Positions 6,801 to 16,279 are shown, numbered from the stretch's first letter. The stretch: 64,000 bases of DNA from Balneola sp. EhC07 (GCF_001650905.1 NZ_LXYG01000017.1:62001-126000), one strand, 5' to 3'. Notes: generated from the sequence alone by a model not told the origin. Numbers and translations are program-made.

Positions 6801-6895
6801 GACTAACAACCGTTTCATGCGGACCCGCCAGCTGGCGGATTCGAAACTTTAATAATTAAAACCAGACTCGCCGCTTAAACGCGGGGTCGTTAGGT
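6801..6895 (+). repeat. attC site of cassette 9 (95 bp), with swapped hairpin
   Basis: Cores are GACTAAC (6801-6807) and GTTAGGT (6889-6895). The spacer hairpin is CCGCCAGCTGGCGG (6825-6838) rather than the CCCCGAATGCTCGGGG of its neighbours, while the flanking TTCGAAACTTTAATAATTAA is unchanged. The same palindrome occurs in a dispersed repeat at 58344-58357. Confidence 0.85.
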
Positions 6896-6919
6896 CTACA
6901 AGAAATACTTGAATATTAA

Positions 6920-7873
6920 ATGAAGTATCCAGGACAACCAAAAGATGAAGCTCCTTCTTGGTATAGCGATAGAGGTCAATCGCACATTGAAAAAAAGTTT
7001 TCAGATGCGGTAGATGAATTAGCTGGAAAGATCGAAAGTGAACATTGGTTTGGTGATAAAAAGAAACATGGACGCTATAGAGTAGATTTTATTCTAAAAG
7101 ATGCCCGATTAATTATTGAATTAGATGGGCATAAATATCATTCTACACCTGAGCAGTTGGAAAAAGATGCAATACGTCAACGTTATTTGACAAGAGCTGG
7201 CTATACAGTCATTAGATTTACAGGTAGAGAGATAGTACGAAATGTAGATTCTTGCGTTAATGATGTCAGAACTATCTATTCAGAACGAATGCAACGTGAA
7301 CCGGCCAAATATAGAGCCATGTATATTGATTATGAATTTTTTATCGATGAGCTTAAAAAAACTGTAGATTTTTATACCGGTTTATACCCTGAAAGAAACT
7401 TCGTGCCCAAAAATATTGAAAATACATTGTCATATTTGGTTGAGTGGTTGCATGAAAAGTCATATATAACGTCTTTTATATTTCATTTACCACAACATAA
7501 TGAAATTCTAAAATCTATTAATGGTAATGTGAAAGAATATGAAAAGGGTGAAATCAGGATAAACACTATTCCAGATGATTTATATTCAGTTGTATTAGGA
7601 GAACATCTTGAAAGCTATTCACATTTTTTCGATGAGTTTTTAATTGTTGCTGATGATACAATTTATATCGAACCTCTGCGTCAAGTATTGTCAAGTGTAA
7701 TAGCAAAAGAAACTACAGGTTCACATAATCATTATTATATTCCAAATTGCAAATTACTAAGAAAAGGAAATGAAGACACTAACTTCAAGAATACAGAGCT
7801 TGTGAAAGTAAAATGGCAACGTCTCTCATGTCCTTTGGGAGCATCATTTGGTTTAAGTTTAAACGAAATGTAG
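6920..7873 (+). CDS. Cassette 10: DUF559/Vsr-like nuclease-domain protein, 317 aa
   Basis: Residues about 18-125 resemble the DUF559 (very-short-patch-repair-like, PD-(D/E)xK) nuclease domain: SHIEKKF, then RYRVDFILKDARLIIELDGH with the D and E...D positions expected for metal binding, KYHSTPEQLEKDAIRQRYL and the GYTVIRFTGREI strand. The remaining 190 residues form an unrecognised soluble region. No signal peptide is present, so it is probably cytoplasmic. It is the largest cassette gene of block 1 and ends just before a degenerate attC. A role in DNA cleavage or defence is an inference from the fold only. Confidence 0.75.
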   Translation: MKYPGQPKDEAPSWYSDRGQSHIEKKFSDAVDELAGKIESEHWFGDKKKHGRYRVDFILKDARLIIELDGHKYHSTPEQLEKDAIRQRYLTRAGYTVIRFTGREIVRNVDSCVNDVRTIYSERMQREPAKYRAMYIDYEFFIDELKKTVDFYTGLYPERNFVPKNIENTLSYLVEWLHEKSYITSFIFHLPQHNEILKSINGNVKEYEKGEIRINTIPDDLYSVVLGEHLESYSHFFDEFLIVADDTIYIEPLRQVLSSVIAKETTGSHNHYYIPNCKLLRKGNEDTNFKNTELVKVKWQRLSCPLGASFGLSLNEM

Positions 7874-7963
7874 GCCTAACAAAGCAAATCAAGCGGACGC
7901 AAATGCGCTTAGTTGCCTACATTCAAAGGCTTAGGTTCACCGCTTAACCGAAGACCATTATTC
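7874..7963 (+). repeat. Degenerate attC closing cassette block 1 (90 bp)
   Basis: The left core GCCTAAC (7874-7880) is intact and complements the cassette start GTTAGGTCTAC with one mismatch. Arms CAAATCAAGCGG and CCGCTTAACCG still pair around one extra base. The right core reads ATTATTC, having lost the G of the crossover GTT, so the site may be inactive. Beyond it, 7964-8097 shows no further attC and no gene. Confidence 0.7.
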
Positions 7964-8097
7964 TGGTTTCAACATACTGAAATAGACATAAACACACTTA
8001 TCTGGTGGAATTGACACGATATTTCACTTTTTTGACACGTTTGTTTAACTAGCCCCCAATAGATTATAGCCAATAAAATTCGGGACTATTAAACACG

Positions 8098-10044
8098 TTG
8101 GCTTTTAAAAAACTAAATATACTAAGTTATATACTACTTATACTTTTTTTTGGTATTGGTAGTGGGAATGCACAAACTTCTAGGGCTATAGAAGACTCAT
8201 TAAGAGAACAGAAAGGGGTACGAAACTTTCCTGTTGAGGAGTATTTCCAAAATATTCAGATTCATTCTATTACTATAGACAGCCGAGGCTTAGTCTACTT
8301 TGCTCAAGCTCATGGAATTGTAGAGTTTGACGGTATTGAGTGGCGTATGATTTCGGTTCCAGATAGCGCCGAAGTTAATGCGCTTGCCGTAAATTCGGAT
8401 GGAAGAATTTATGGCGGTGGCGAAAACATATTTGGTTATCTATATGTTGATGATGCTGGAAATACTAAATTTCAGTCGCTGGTTGAAAGCCTATCCTCTC
8501 CTTTTAACGATACCATTATTGAAATAAAAACGTTTGGCGATATCGTTTACTTCATTGGTTTTAAAACCATTATTAAGTATTCGGATGAAACAGTAGAAAT
8601 AGTTGGTCGGGGAAATTTTTTAAGTGCTGGGTTTTTAGGTAATACACTTATTGTTTCGGATCAAGACCACGGGCTCTTATATATCGATGAGATTGGAAAT
8701 ATGACTCCGATTTCTACGAAAGAAGCAAGAGTAATAAGAGCTCAAAAAATGAAAGCTCTATCACCCCAACAATTACTTATTTCAACACGCTCATCTGGTT
8801 TTTTTACCGCCCAAATTGAAGAAAACGCGTTAGCGCTTGTACCATGGGGAGAGCCAAGAGATCCCAATCTCCGTCAAGCATCTATTTCTTCCATAGATGT
8901 ATTTAACGACAAACTTGTTGCTCTTGGTTCATTTCAAGATGGTCTCTTTCTAACAAATCTTGAAGGTCAAATTGTTCAAAAATATTCCGCTGAAAATGGC
9001 TTATTGAATAATTACGTGTTCAACGTCTTTTTTACGCAAAGTGGCTCACTTTGGGCGGGACTGGATGAAGGCACCTCCCTTATTAAAATACCCCAGGAAT
9101 TAACAAAGGTAAATGTTGCAACTACAGTTGTAGCAGAAAATTTTGCACCGGAAGACACCACAAGTACCGAAAAAGGTTTTTTTGCATGGATTAAAAGTGC
9201 CTATAACGAAAGTCTTGGTGGTTGGTTTTCAGAAAAGCAAAATGAAGAAGAAAAAAGCAATGCATCCCTGGATAAAACGGCAGATGTATTTGCTGCTATC
9301 GTCCGGAAAGTTGAATATACGCCAACAGATTCTGTGATTTTTGGCGGAGCCTTTTCAGAAACAAGAGGTGGGGTTCAAGTATTGGACCAATCTGATTCTA
9401 CAAATTTTGAATTTGATTACGACTTCAATGCTTTTCGTTTTAGCTACAGCACTAATAATTACGAAGATATAGAAGGACTTCAATATCAGGTTCGGTTAGA
9501 TGGCTTAGATCATAGTTGGTCGAAATTAAGCAATAATACCTATCGGGAATATACCAACCTTAGCTGGGGAGAATACGTGTTTCTTGTTCGGGCTCAAGAT
9601 GTAGAAGGAAATCTTAGCCGATCGGCTTCTTTTTCATTTTCCATTAGTCCGCCATGGTATGAGTCTACGTGGTTCTACCTGCTTCAATTTACAGCATTGT
9701 TAATGGCCCTGGTTGTTTCGGGGATTTTGAATAAAACAGGTAAAGCTATTTCTCTTTCCGAGGCACTAATCGCTGTAGTAGTAATTGTCATTTTCCAATA
9801 TGTGGATTTCTATATCGACCCTTATTTGGATGAATACTCAGATGGAATAGCAGTTTTTAAAATAGGAATCAGCATTGTGTTTGGTTTTAGCTTGGAGTTT
9901 ATAGAAGAACTTTTTCACAAGATTGTAGCAAAACTCACTGGGCTTGAAAACATCGAACCTGATGTGGAAGATGGCTTATTAGAATCAGAAACCAACAGTA
10001 TAAAGGAACATAACGAAATGAAAATTTCAACTAATAATAACTAA
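8098..10044 (+). CDS. Membrane sensor-like protein: propeller + Y_Y_Y domain, no output domain
   Basis: The 648-aa protein starts at TTG and has a signal segment (about 1-26, ending GNAQ). Residues about 45-330 are two-component-regulator propeller-type repeats (for example GRIYGGGENIFGYLY and GSLWAGLDEG). A Y_Y_Y-like Ig domain follows at about 430-505 (YQVRLDGLDHSW...YVFLVRAQDVEGN). Three hydrophobic segments (about 525-545, 555-575, 590-610) precede a charged acidic tail. Hybrid sensors with this ectodomain normally continue into a histidine kinase or a DNA-binding domain; neither is present. It sits 16 bases before two EF-hand genes and is probably cotranscribed with them. Confidence 0.8.
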   Translation: MAFKKLNILSYILLILFFGIGSGNAQTSRAIEDSLREQKGVRNFPVEEYFQNIQIHSITIDSRGLVYFAQAHGIVEFDGIEWRMISVPDSAEVNALAVNSDGRIYGGGENIFGYLYVDDAGNTKFQSLVESLSSPFNDTIIEIKTFGDIVYFIGFKTIIKYSDETVEIVGRGNFLSAGFLGNTLIVSDQDHGLLYIDEIGNMTPISTKEARVIRAQKMKALSPQQLLISTRSSGFFTAQIEENALALVPWGEPRDPNLRQASISSIDVFNDKLVALGSFQDGLFLTNLEGQIVQKYSAENGLLNNYVFNVFFTQSGSLWAGLDEGTSLIKIPQELTKVNVATTVVAENFAPEDTTSTEKGFFAWIKSAYNESLGGWFSEKQNEEEKSNASLDKTADVFAAIVRKVEYTPTDSVIFGGAFSETRGGVQVLDQSDSTNFEFDYDFNAFRFSYSTNNYEDIEGLQYQVRLDGLDHSWSKLSNNTYREYTNLSWGEYVFLVRAQDVEGNLSRSASFSFSISPPWYESTWFYLLQFTALLMALVVSGILNKTGKAISLSEALIAVVVIVIFQYVDFYIDPYLDEYSDGIAVFKIGISIVFGFSLEFIEELFHKIVAKLTGLENIEPDVEDGLLESETNSIKEHNEMKISTNNN

Positions 10045-10060
10045 AACAACGGTGCAAATT

Positions 10061-10606
10061 ATGTTAACACCTTTCCAAAAAAGAAAACTAACCCGCTACT
10101 TTAACTGTCTGGATACAGACGCAAACGGGTACTTTGAAAAAGATGATGTAAACCGAATTGTGGAACGCCTTGCTTCCGCTCGCGGCATTGACGAAGGAAC
10201 AGAAGCCTATGAAGAAATTCAGGGTGGCATAGATATGATCTGGAATAACGCCAGAGTGTATGGATACAGCCAGAATCCTAATAAAGTAACCCTTGGCGAT
10301 TGGCTTCAACACGAAGATGTAGTGCTTTCTACCGAAGAATGGCGCGAAGAGTACATGAAAGCGGTAACCCGTGGGGTATTCGACTTGATTGATGCGGATG
10401 GTAGTGGCGAAATCTCGATAGATGAATATACCCAGCTTATGACTGCTTTTGGGGTAGAACAAGGAATTCCGGAATGGGCCTTTAAAAAGCTGGATCTGGA
10501 TGGAAGCGGTGTCATTGAAAGAGAAGAATTCGTGACCATTGTTGAGCAATTCCATATGAGTGAAGACTTAGATGCACCGGGCAATTATTTGTTCGGACCT
10601 TACTAA
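10061..10606 (+). CDS. EF-hand calcium-binding protein, 181 aa (paralogue 1)
   Basis: Three canonical EF-hand loops are visible: DTDANGYFEKDD near residue 18, DADGSGEISIDE near 112 and DLDGSGVIEREE near 146. The length and layout fit the calerythrin/sarcoplasmic calcium-binding protein family, whose bacterial members are cytosolic Ca2+ buffers or sensors. There is no signal peptide. The ATG at 10061 is chosen over a GTG nine bases upstream because it aligns with the start of the paralogue. Its C-terminal 25 residues match those of paralogue 2 exactly. Confidence 0.9.
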   Translation: MLTPFQKRKLTRYFNCLDTDANGYFEKDDVNRIVERLASARGIDEGTEAYEEIQGGIDMIWNNARVYGYSQNPNKVTLGDWLQHEDVVLSTEEWREEYMKAVTRGVFDLIDADGSGEISIDEYTQLMTAFGVEQGIPEWAFKKLDLDGSGVIEREEFVTIVEQFHMSEDLDAPGNYLFGPY

Positions 10607-10643
10607 TCAAACCCACAAATTTTTAATAAAAAAATACAGAATC

Positions 10644-11189
10644 ATGTTAACACCTTTTCAACAACGTAAACTAACCCGTTATTTCAACTGTCTAGATCTT
10701 GATGCTAATGGCTTTTTCGAGCAAGACGATGTGGACTTAATAATAGAACGCCTCACCACAAAACGAGGTCTGGATAAAGGCTCTGAAGAGTACGCCTCTA
10801 TTGAAACCACCATTGGAATGATTTGGCAAAATGCACGTGATCTTGGTATCACTAAAGATCCAAATAAAGTAACCTTGGCCGACTGGCTGGCTCACGAAGA
10901 TGTAGTGCTTTCGAGCGAGGAATGGCGCGAAGATTATATGAAAAAAGTAACCCGCGCTGTTTTCGATTTATTTGATGCAGATGGCAGTGGTGATATCTCC
11001 ATAAAAGAATACACCGATATAATGACCTCTTTTGGTGTGGCTGAAGGAATCCCAGAATGGTCATTTCAATATCTGGATTTAAACGGAGATGGCGAAATTT
11101 CAAGAGATGAATTTGTGACCATCGTGGAGCAATTTCATATGAGTGAAGATTTAGATGCGCCAGGCAATTATCTGTTTGGTCCATATTAA
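10644..11189 (+). CDS. EF-hand calcium-binding protein, 181 aa (paralogue 2)
   Basis: This is a tandem duplicate of the gene upstream: MLTPFQQRKLTRYFNCLDLD is almost identical, and the loops are DLDANGFFEQDD, DADGSGDISIKE and DLNGDGEISRDE. All three retain acidic residues at positions 1, 3 and 12. The start is the ATG at 10644, matching the paralogue; an in-frame start at 10572 would extend into the upstream gene. It is followed by a clear terminator, which ends this transcription unit. Confidence 0.9.
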   Translation: MLTPFQQRKLTRYFNCLDLDANGFFEQDDVDLIIERLTTKRGLDKGSEEYASIETTIGMIWQNARDLGITKDPNKVTLADWLAHEDVVLSSEEWREDYMKKVTRAVFDLFDADGSGDISIKEYTDIMTSFGVAEGIPEWSFQYLDLNGDGEISRDEFVTIVEQFHMSEDLDAPGNYLFGPY

Positions 11190-11258
11190 ACAAAAAATCT
11201 CGTTCGAAAACGTGAGTGCTTTGTCTCTAAAAAAGTACTCATAAATAATACAGAAGTA

Positions 11259-11290
11259 ACAGCCCGCTTAAATAACGGGCTGTTTTAATA
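11259..11290 (+). terminator. Rho-independent terminator after the EF-hand genes
   Basis: The arms AACAGCCCG and CGGGCTGTT flank a short AT loop and are followed by TTAATA. The arms are perfectly complementary. It separates the sensor/EF-hand unit from the repeat-protein pair. Confidence 0.8.
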
Positions 11291-11394
11291 GTCCATTTGG
11301 AGGAGAGTGAAGTCTCCTTCAGATTTTAATATAGAATGTACACCAATTAAAGCGAATAAAAATTTTAGGTCAAATTACTTCAATTATTAATGCC

Positions 11395-13158
11395 ATGAAA
11401 AAATCATCACCATACACAAATTCTATCCGCAGATTTTTGCTGATTATAGTTTTTATGATTACAGGAATTTTAGCGGCAGCTGCCCAAACAATAGACATTG
11501 ATCCCATGCAGCATAAGCTAAAAGTATATAAAGATCTAGAAACGCAGCGGCTATTCTGGCCCAAAGATTTACCGGTGTATGTTTGGTTGTCAACTTCACC
11601 CCAGCAAACGGCGCCAAAACATAAACTGGAAACGGCCAGCATAAAACAACAAGAGTCCGTTGAAGCTTTGGAGCAATCGCAGATAAATTTAGAGCTTTCC
11701 GGCAACCAATATTTGCGTTGGATTAACTACGAAACTAAGGACACACTTCTGTTAGAATTTCAAGCTGATGGACTTCCCCCAAGTTCTAATATTATACTAA
11801 GCGGTGCGGAAACGCATCAATTTGAAGAAGTAACTTATAAAGGGCGGGGATTGAAAGCAGAGTTTGACGCAAATGATGAACATGCGGGTGTAGAGAATAT
11901 CTACGTTTCGGTGAATGGAGCTGATTTTGCACCTACTTTTGGCGTGTATGATTTTAATCAGGAGAAAGAATACAGTATAGCCTATTACGCAGTAGATCAT
12001 GTTGGTAATGCTGAAAAGGTGAAAAAGGAACTGTTTTTTGTGGATCTATCAGCCCCAGTTACCCAACATCAAATTGTGGGAGTACATCAAGGATCAATAC
12101 TTTCACCAAGCGCTGAAATCACTCTTTCTTCTAATGATGCACATTCAGGATTAGCTACAACCGCCTTTCACTTTAATCAACAAGAACAAACAGAGTACAA
12201 AGAGGCTATATCGGTATCACTTCTAGATGAAGGCTCCCATATGTTGTACTACAATTCCAGAGATAATGTGAAGAATGAAGAAACCGAAAATGTATTTCAA
12301 TTCTATGTAGACCGCACCTCTCCTCAAACCATTTTAAAAATAGAGGGAGATCAGCATATAGGAGACAGAACCTACGTATCTAACCGAACGGAGTATAGAC
12401 TTACATTTTCTGATAATAAAACAGGGGTTGGTTCTACCCATTTTCAAATTAATGACAACCCGGATCGAACGTATGAACATTCTACAATTAGTTTACCCTC
12501 CACAGAAGGGAATTACCGGTTGGCATTTTGGTCGGTTGATAACGTCAACAATAAGGAAGAAAAGAACGAACAAGACTTATATGTAGATCAAACGGCTCCC
12601 ACGTCTACACATTCGTTTAATGGGACTTCCTTTACGCAGCGCGGTAAAACCTGGATCACCTCTCAAACAGCAATGGAGATAACAGCCAGCGATAAAGAAG
12701 CGGGAGTAAAGAAAATACAGTATTCGGTGGAAGGGGACGCGAACAATCAGGTGTATACTGATGTTCTTCCATTTAACAACGAGGGTGAATTTGTAATATC
12801 CTATGGCGCAATCGATAATGTAAATAATGTAGAAGAAAAACAGCGTGTAGAAGTGGTGGTTGATAACAGCCCGCCAATGGTAACAGTGAACTACAGCTCA
12901 TCAAAAATTGGATCCGGAAATGCAGGAGATGGCTCTGTACTGGATCAATATCCCATCGGAACGGTATTGTATTTAGCGGCAACTGATGAAGCCTCCGGTG
13001 CAGAAAGTATCCGATACAGCCTGAATGATGAGGCAAAAAAACCTTTTGCTATGCCGTTAAATTTTGAAAACCCGGGTGAGCAAAAGATAGAAATCTATGC
13101 AACCGACCGTGTGGGAAATGAAGCAATTAAAACACTTAGGTTTATAATTTCGGAGTAA
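11395..13158 (+). CDS. Secreted Ig/OmpL47-like repeat protein, 587 aa
   Basis: An N-terminal export signal (about residues 10-31, ending AAAAQ) is followed by an N-terminal region and then about five repeats of some 90 residues. Each repeat has the pattern D..SGV...Y.......Y..P..........Y.A.D.VGN.E, followed by a VD.(T/S)AP-like strand. This matches the 'OmpL47-type beta-barrel'/chitobiase-C-like Ig repeats of secreted and surface proteins. No enzyme domain or C-terminal sorting signal is recognised. It lies four bases upstream of a larger paralogue. Confidence 0.8.
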   Translation: MKKSSPYTNSIRRFLLIIVFMITGILAAAAQTIDIDPMQHKLKVYKDLETQRLFWPKDLPVYVWLSTSPQQTAPKHKLETASIKQQESVEALEQSQINLELSGNQYLRWINYETKDTLLLEFQADGLPPSSNIILSGAETHQFEEVTYKGRGLKAEFDANDEHAGVENIYVSVNGADFAPTFGVYDFNQEKEYSIAYYAVDHVGNAEKVKKELFFVDLSAPVTQHQIVGVHQGSILSPSAEITLSSNDAHSGLATTAFHFNQQEQTEYKEAISVSLLDEGSHMLYYNSRDNVKNEETENVFQFYVDRTSPQTILKIEGDQHIGDRTYVSNRTEYRLTFSDNKTGVGSTHFQINDNPDRTYEHSTISLPSTEGNYRLAFWSVDNVNNKEEKNEQDLYVDQTAPTSTHSFNGTSFTQRGKTWITSQTAMEITASDKEAGVKKIQYSVEGDANNQVYTDVLPFNNEGEFVISYGAIDNVNNVEEKQRVEVVVDNSPPMVTVNYSSSKIGSGNAGDGSVLDQYPIGTVLYLAATDEASGAESIRYSLNDEAKKPFAMPLNFENPGEQKIEIYATDRVGNEAIKTLRFIISE

Positions 13159-13162
13159 TACT

Positions 13163-16100
13163 ATGTATTGGAATCTGAATAAAACCGAGCTAAAAAAGCG
13201 CCTCACATTTGGGTTGATCCTGAAAATAGGATTGATAACACTTTGCTTTTTATTTGTGATAACGGAAGCCCTTTATGCTCAATCTCCTCCAGCTAAACCG
13301 CCACTTGAACATGAAATTCAAACGTATCGCGCACCCGACAACAAAGTGTTTATAAACCAACATCAGTCGTACCAATTTATGTTTTTGGGGATGCAAAGTG
13401 AAGCAACCCAAGTGCTTGAAGATGCCGAAAAACAACGTTCACAATTACTCCCCGAAGGCGCTACAAATGTACAGATTTCAAACGCTGACGGTAGCATTAT
13501 CAGCTATCCACTTGTGGTAGATGGAACTGCACCTGTTTCAACCATAGAACTAGTAAATGCACCTCTTTTTACAAACGATGAAGGAAGGTTGTATGTAGGA
13601 AAAAGCATGTCGGTTAAATATGAAGCCGTTGATGAATCAGCTGGTGTGTTAAACACTTATTGGGCATTAAATAATGGCGCTTTCAATCCATTTACTGAAG
13701 AAAACCCTGCTTTTAGAAACAATCAAAACTACATGTTATATTATTATGCCGTTGATAGAGTTGGCAATGTGGAGCCGGTACAAACGCTGGAATTTGAAGT
13801 AGATGTAACAGGTCCACAAGTTCTTCAACATGTTGAAGGTCCACAAAATCTTTCTGTAATTGCAGCAGAAGCTACCATAAGTTTAGCAGCTACGGATAAT
13901 GCCTCTGGCGTAAACAGTATATTTTTCTGGTTCGATGAAAATGAGGCTTCCCAATACAGCACCTCTATTTCTTTAAACGATCTTGAAGATGGAGATCACA
14001 TCCTTTTTGCCTATGCAACAGATAATGTGAAAAATGCTGGAGATACATTGGCTTACCGTTTTTACCTTGACAGAAATAGCCCTGAAATAGCCGTAGAGCT
14101 TTCGGGAGATGTATTTAAGCAAGATGCCACAACCTACCTTTCTTCCGAAAGCAACATCACTCTTATTCCTCGTGATAATAAATCTGGTGCTGCTTCAACA
14201 AAGTATCAGATTAATCAAAACCCCGAACGCCCCTACTCCAACCCTATACGGCTCCCATCAGTTAGCGGAACATATACCGTAACCTATTACTCAGGAGATG
14301 TGGTTGGGAACACCTCTGATAAGGAAAGCGTGAAGCTGTATTTGGATAATGGACGCCCAAGTACCAATATTCGCTTTCAGGGATACTATTCTAAAAAGGG
14401 CGATGGGTATGCTATAAATCCGGAAACTAAGATTGCGCTCGATGCCGGAGATTTGGAGTCTGGTTTAAAGGAAGTGCGCTATAAAGTTAATGATGAGCCG
14501 TGGGAAGTTTACACTACTCCCATTTCTTTCACCCAAAAAGAGACTGTTTCATTGTCTTACTACTCTATCGACCAAGTGAATAACCAAGAAGAAGAACAAC
14601 GCATAAAGCTGACGATACAAGAAACAGAAAATACAGATTTATATGTTCAACCTGAGCGAATAAGCCCTGAAAATTCTTCATTTATGAAAATTGAAGAAGC
14701 CATTCAGGGGCCGGATAAGGAAGTGTATCTATGGTTAAGTTCGTCAGATGCAGAAGATAGCGAAAAATTTATGTTAAGCTTTTCATCTGATAGCTCAAGG
14801 GTATTTCCTATTAATTTGCAGAAAAATACAGAGAATATTATACAAGTTGAGGTTGATGAAAGTACTACCCATTATCCTATTACTATTGACGGAACCCCTC
14901 CGACATCAACAATCGAGGCTTCGGGAGCAGCTTCATTTAAACAGGGAGAAACACTGATTTTTGCACCAGGTGTGAATTTGGCGCTTTCGGCTTCAGATAA
15001 TATTACAGGAGTGAAAGAAATGTACACCTCTGAAAATGGCGGCCGGTACCAGCCGTATGATAAAATGCTAAGTGGCTATTATACCGAGCAAAACTATGCC
15101 ATCCGATATTATTCAGTTGATGAAGTGGGTAATGAGGAAAATGAACAGCTTTTTCAATTTAATGTGGATGCTACAGCACCGATTACCTCCCATCGTTTCT
15201 CGTCTAATTTTTCAGGGTCTAATCTTTCGGAATATACTACCCTATTGCTTGAAGCTGATGATAATTTGGCGGGAATAGACACCACCTATATTCAACTTAA
15301 CAATGAAAAACCGATTATATATAATTCAGAAATAAAACTTTCTGAATTGGGTGATTTTGAAGGGGCGTATAACACCATTTATTATTATTCGGTAGACCGG
15401 GTGGGTAATAGGGAGCAGAAAAAACAATTCAACTTCAAAATTGATAAAACCGGCCCCGTAGTAAACGCTGTTTGGCAAGGTCCTCATTTTGAAGCAAAAA
15501 ACCAGGTTTATATTCATCCAACTACAGAGCTGGCCTTAAAGGCAAATGATGAAGAAATGGAAATCCGAACTGTTTGGTATTCTACTAATGGTGAAAACAA
15601 TAGGCAACCTTATAGTCATCCAGTTTCATTTAAGGCTGGGAGCTTTTCAGTGCTACAATTTGCAGCAGAAGATGAACTGGGTAACCAAAGCGAGGTACAT
15701 AATTTAAATGTTGCAGTTGATGGAACCGCACCACAAACACAACATGTTATTTCAGGAGACAGAATTGAAAGCAAAAACGGATTTATTTTTGGACCAGGAG
15801 CAACATTAAGCTTTTCAGCTGCGGATCGGGCATCTGGTGTAGCGTATATTAATTACAGCATAAACTCCGAAACCATGACTCGTTATTCACAGTCGATTCA
15901 GTTTAAACAGTCTGGCCAAAAAATTGTGCGCTTTCAAGCTGTAGACCAAGTAGGCAATGTTGAAGAACTTCAGGTACTTTCAGTACTATACGATGAAACT
16001 GCCCCTGAAATAGATATTAGTTTCAGCAAGCAACCTCATCAGCAAAACGATAAGGAAGTAACAATAGATGCAGAAACACTTATTTCAATCACATCCATTG

Positions 16101-16279
16101 ACAGAGAATCGGAAGTAAAATCACTAGAATATAAATTGAGCGAGCAAGACTATAAACCTTATTTCCGTCCGATTAAAATGCAGGGAAGTTCACCTCAAAA
16201 ACTAATCATTAGATCCATTGATCTGTTTGGAAATGAGCAAATAAAAGTCATCGCCATCCAATTAAACAGTAAAAAATAA
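13163..16279 (+). CDS. Giant secreted Ig/OmpL47-like repeat protein, 1038 aa
   Basis: The signal or anchor segment spans about residues 15-40, ending ALYAQ. The rest is two groups of repeats, roughly ten in all, with the DESAGV/DNITGV ... YYAVDRVGN ... VDVTGP consensus; a non-repeat spacer falls near residues 480-570. It is the second gene of a two-gene operon with its paralogue. Location at the cell surface and a structural or adhesive role are inferred from the repeat type. No catalytic motif is seen. Confidence 0.8.
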   Translation: MYWNLNKTELKKRLTFGLILKIGLITLCFLFVITEALYAQSPPAKPPLEHEIQTYRAPDNKVFINQHQSYQFMFLGMQSEATQVLEDAEKQRSQLLPEGATNVQISNADGSIISYPLVVDGTAPVSTIELVNAPLFTNDEGRLYVGKSMSVKYEAVDESAGVLNTYWALNNGAFNPFTEENPAFRNNQNYMLYYYAVDRVGNVEPVQTLEFEVDVTGPQVLQHVEGPQNLSVIAAEATISLAATDNASGVNSIFFWFDENEASQYSTSISLNDLEDGDHILFAYATDNVKNAGDTLAYRFYLDRNSPEIAVELSGDVFKQDATTYLSSESNITLIPRDNKSGAASTKYQINQNPERPYSNPIRLPSVSGTYTVTYYSGDVVGNTSDKESVKLYLDNGRPSTNIRFQGYYSKKGDGYAINPETKIALDAGDLESGLKEVRYKVNDEPWEVYTTPISFTQKETVSLSYYSIDQVNNQEEEQRIKLTIQETENTDLYVQPERISPENSSFMKIEEAIQGPDKEVYLWLSSSDAEDSEKFMLSFSSDSSRVFPINLQKNTENIIQVEVDESTTHYPITIDGTPPTSTIEASGAASFKQGETLIFAPGVNLALSASDNITGVKEMYTSENGGRYQPYDKMLSGYYTEQNYAIRYYSVDEVGNEENEQLFQFNVDATAPITSHRFSSNFSGSNLSEYTTLLLEADDNLAGIDTTYIQLNNEKPIIYNSEIKLSELGDFEGAYNTIYYYSVDRVGNREQKKQFNFKIDKTGPVVNAVWQGPHFEAKNQVYIHPTTELALKANDEEMEIRTVWYSTNGENNRQPYSHPVSFKAGSFSVLQFAAEDELGNQSEVHNLNVAVDGTAPQTQHVISGDRIESKNGFIFGPGATLSFSAADRASGVAYINYSINSETMTRYSQSIQFKQSGQKIVRFQAVDQVGNVEELQVLSVLYDETAPEIDISFSKQPHQQNDKEVTIDAETLISITSIDRESEVKSLEYKLSEQDYKPYFRPIKMQGSSPQKLIIRSIDLFGNEQIKVIAIQLNSKK

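Noticed and set aside
668-6895. Evenly spaced repeats resembling a CRISPR array
   Set aside because: The repeats are 90-128 bases with paired arms and genes between them; no short identical repeats with 30-40 base spacers exist.
10088-10555. Minus-strand frame of 155 codons
   Set aside because: It is the reverse shadow of the EF-hand gene with three clear calcium loops on the + strand.
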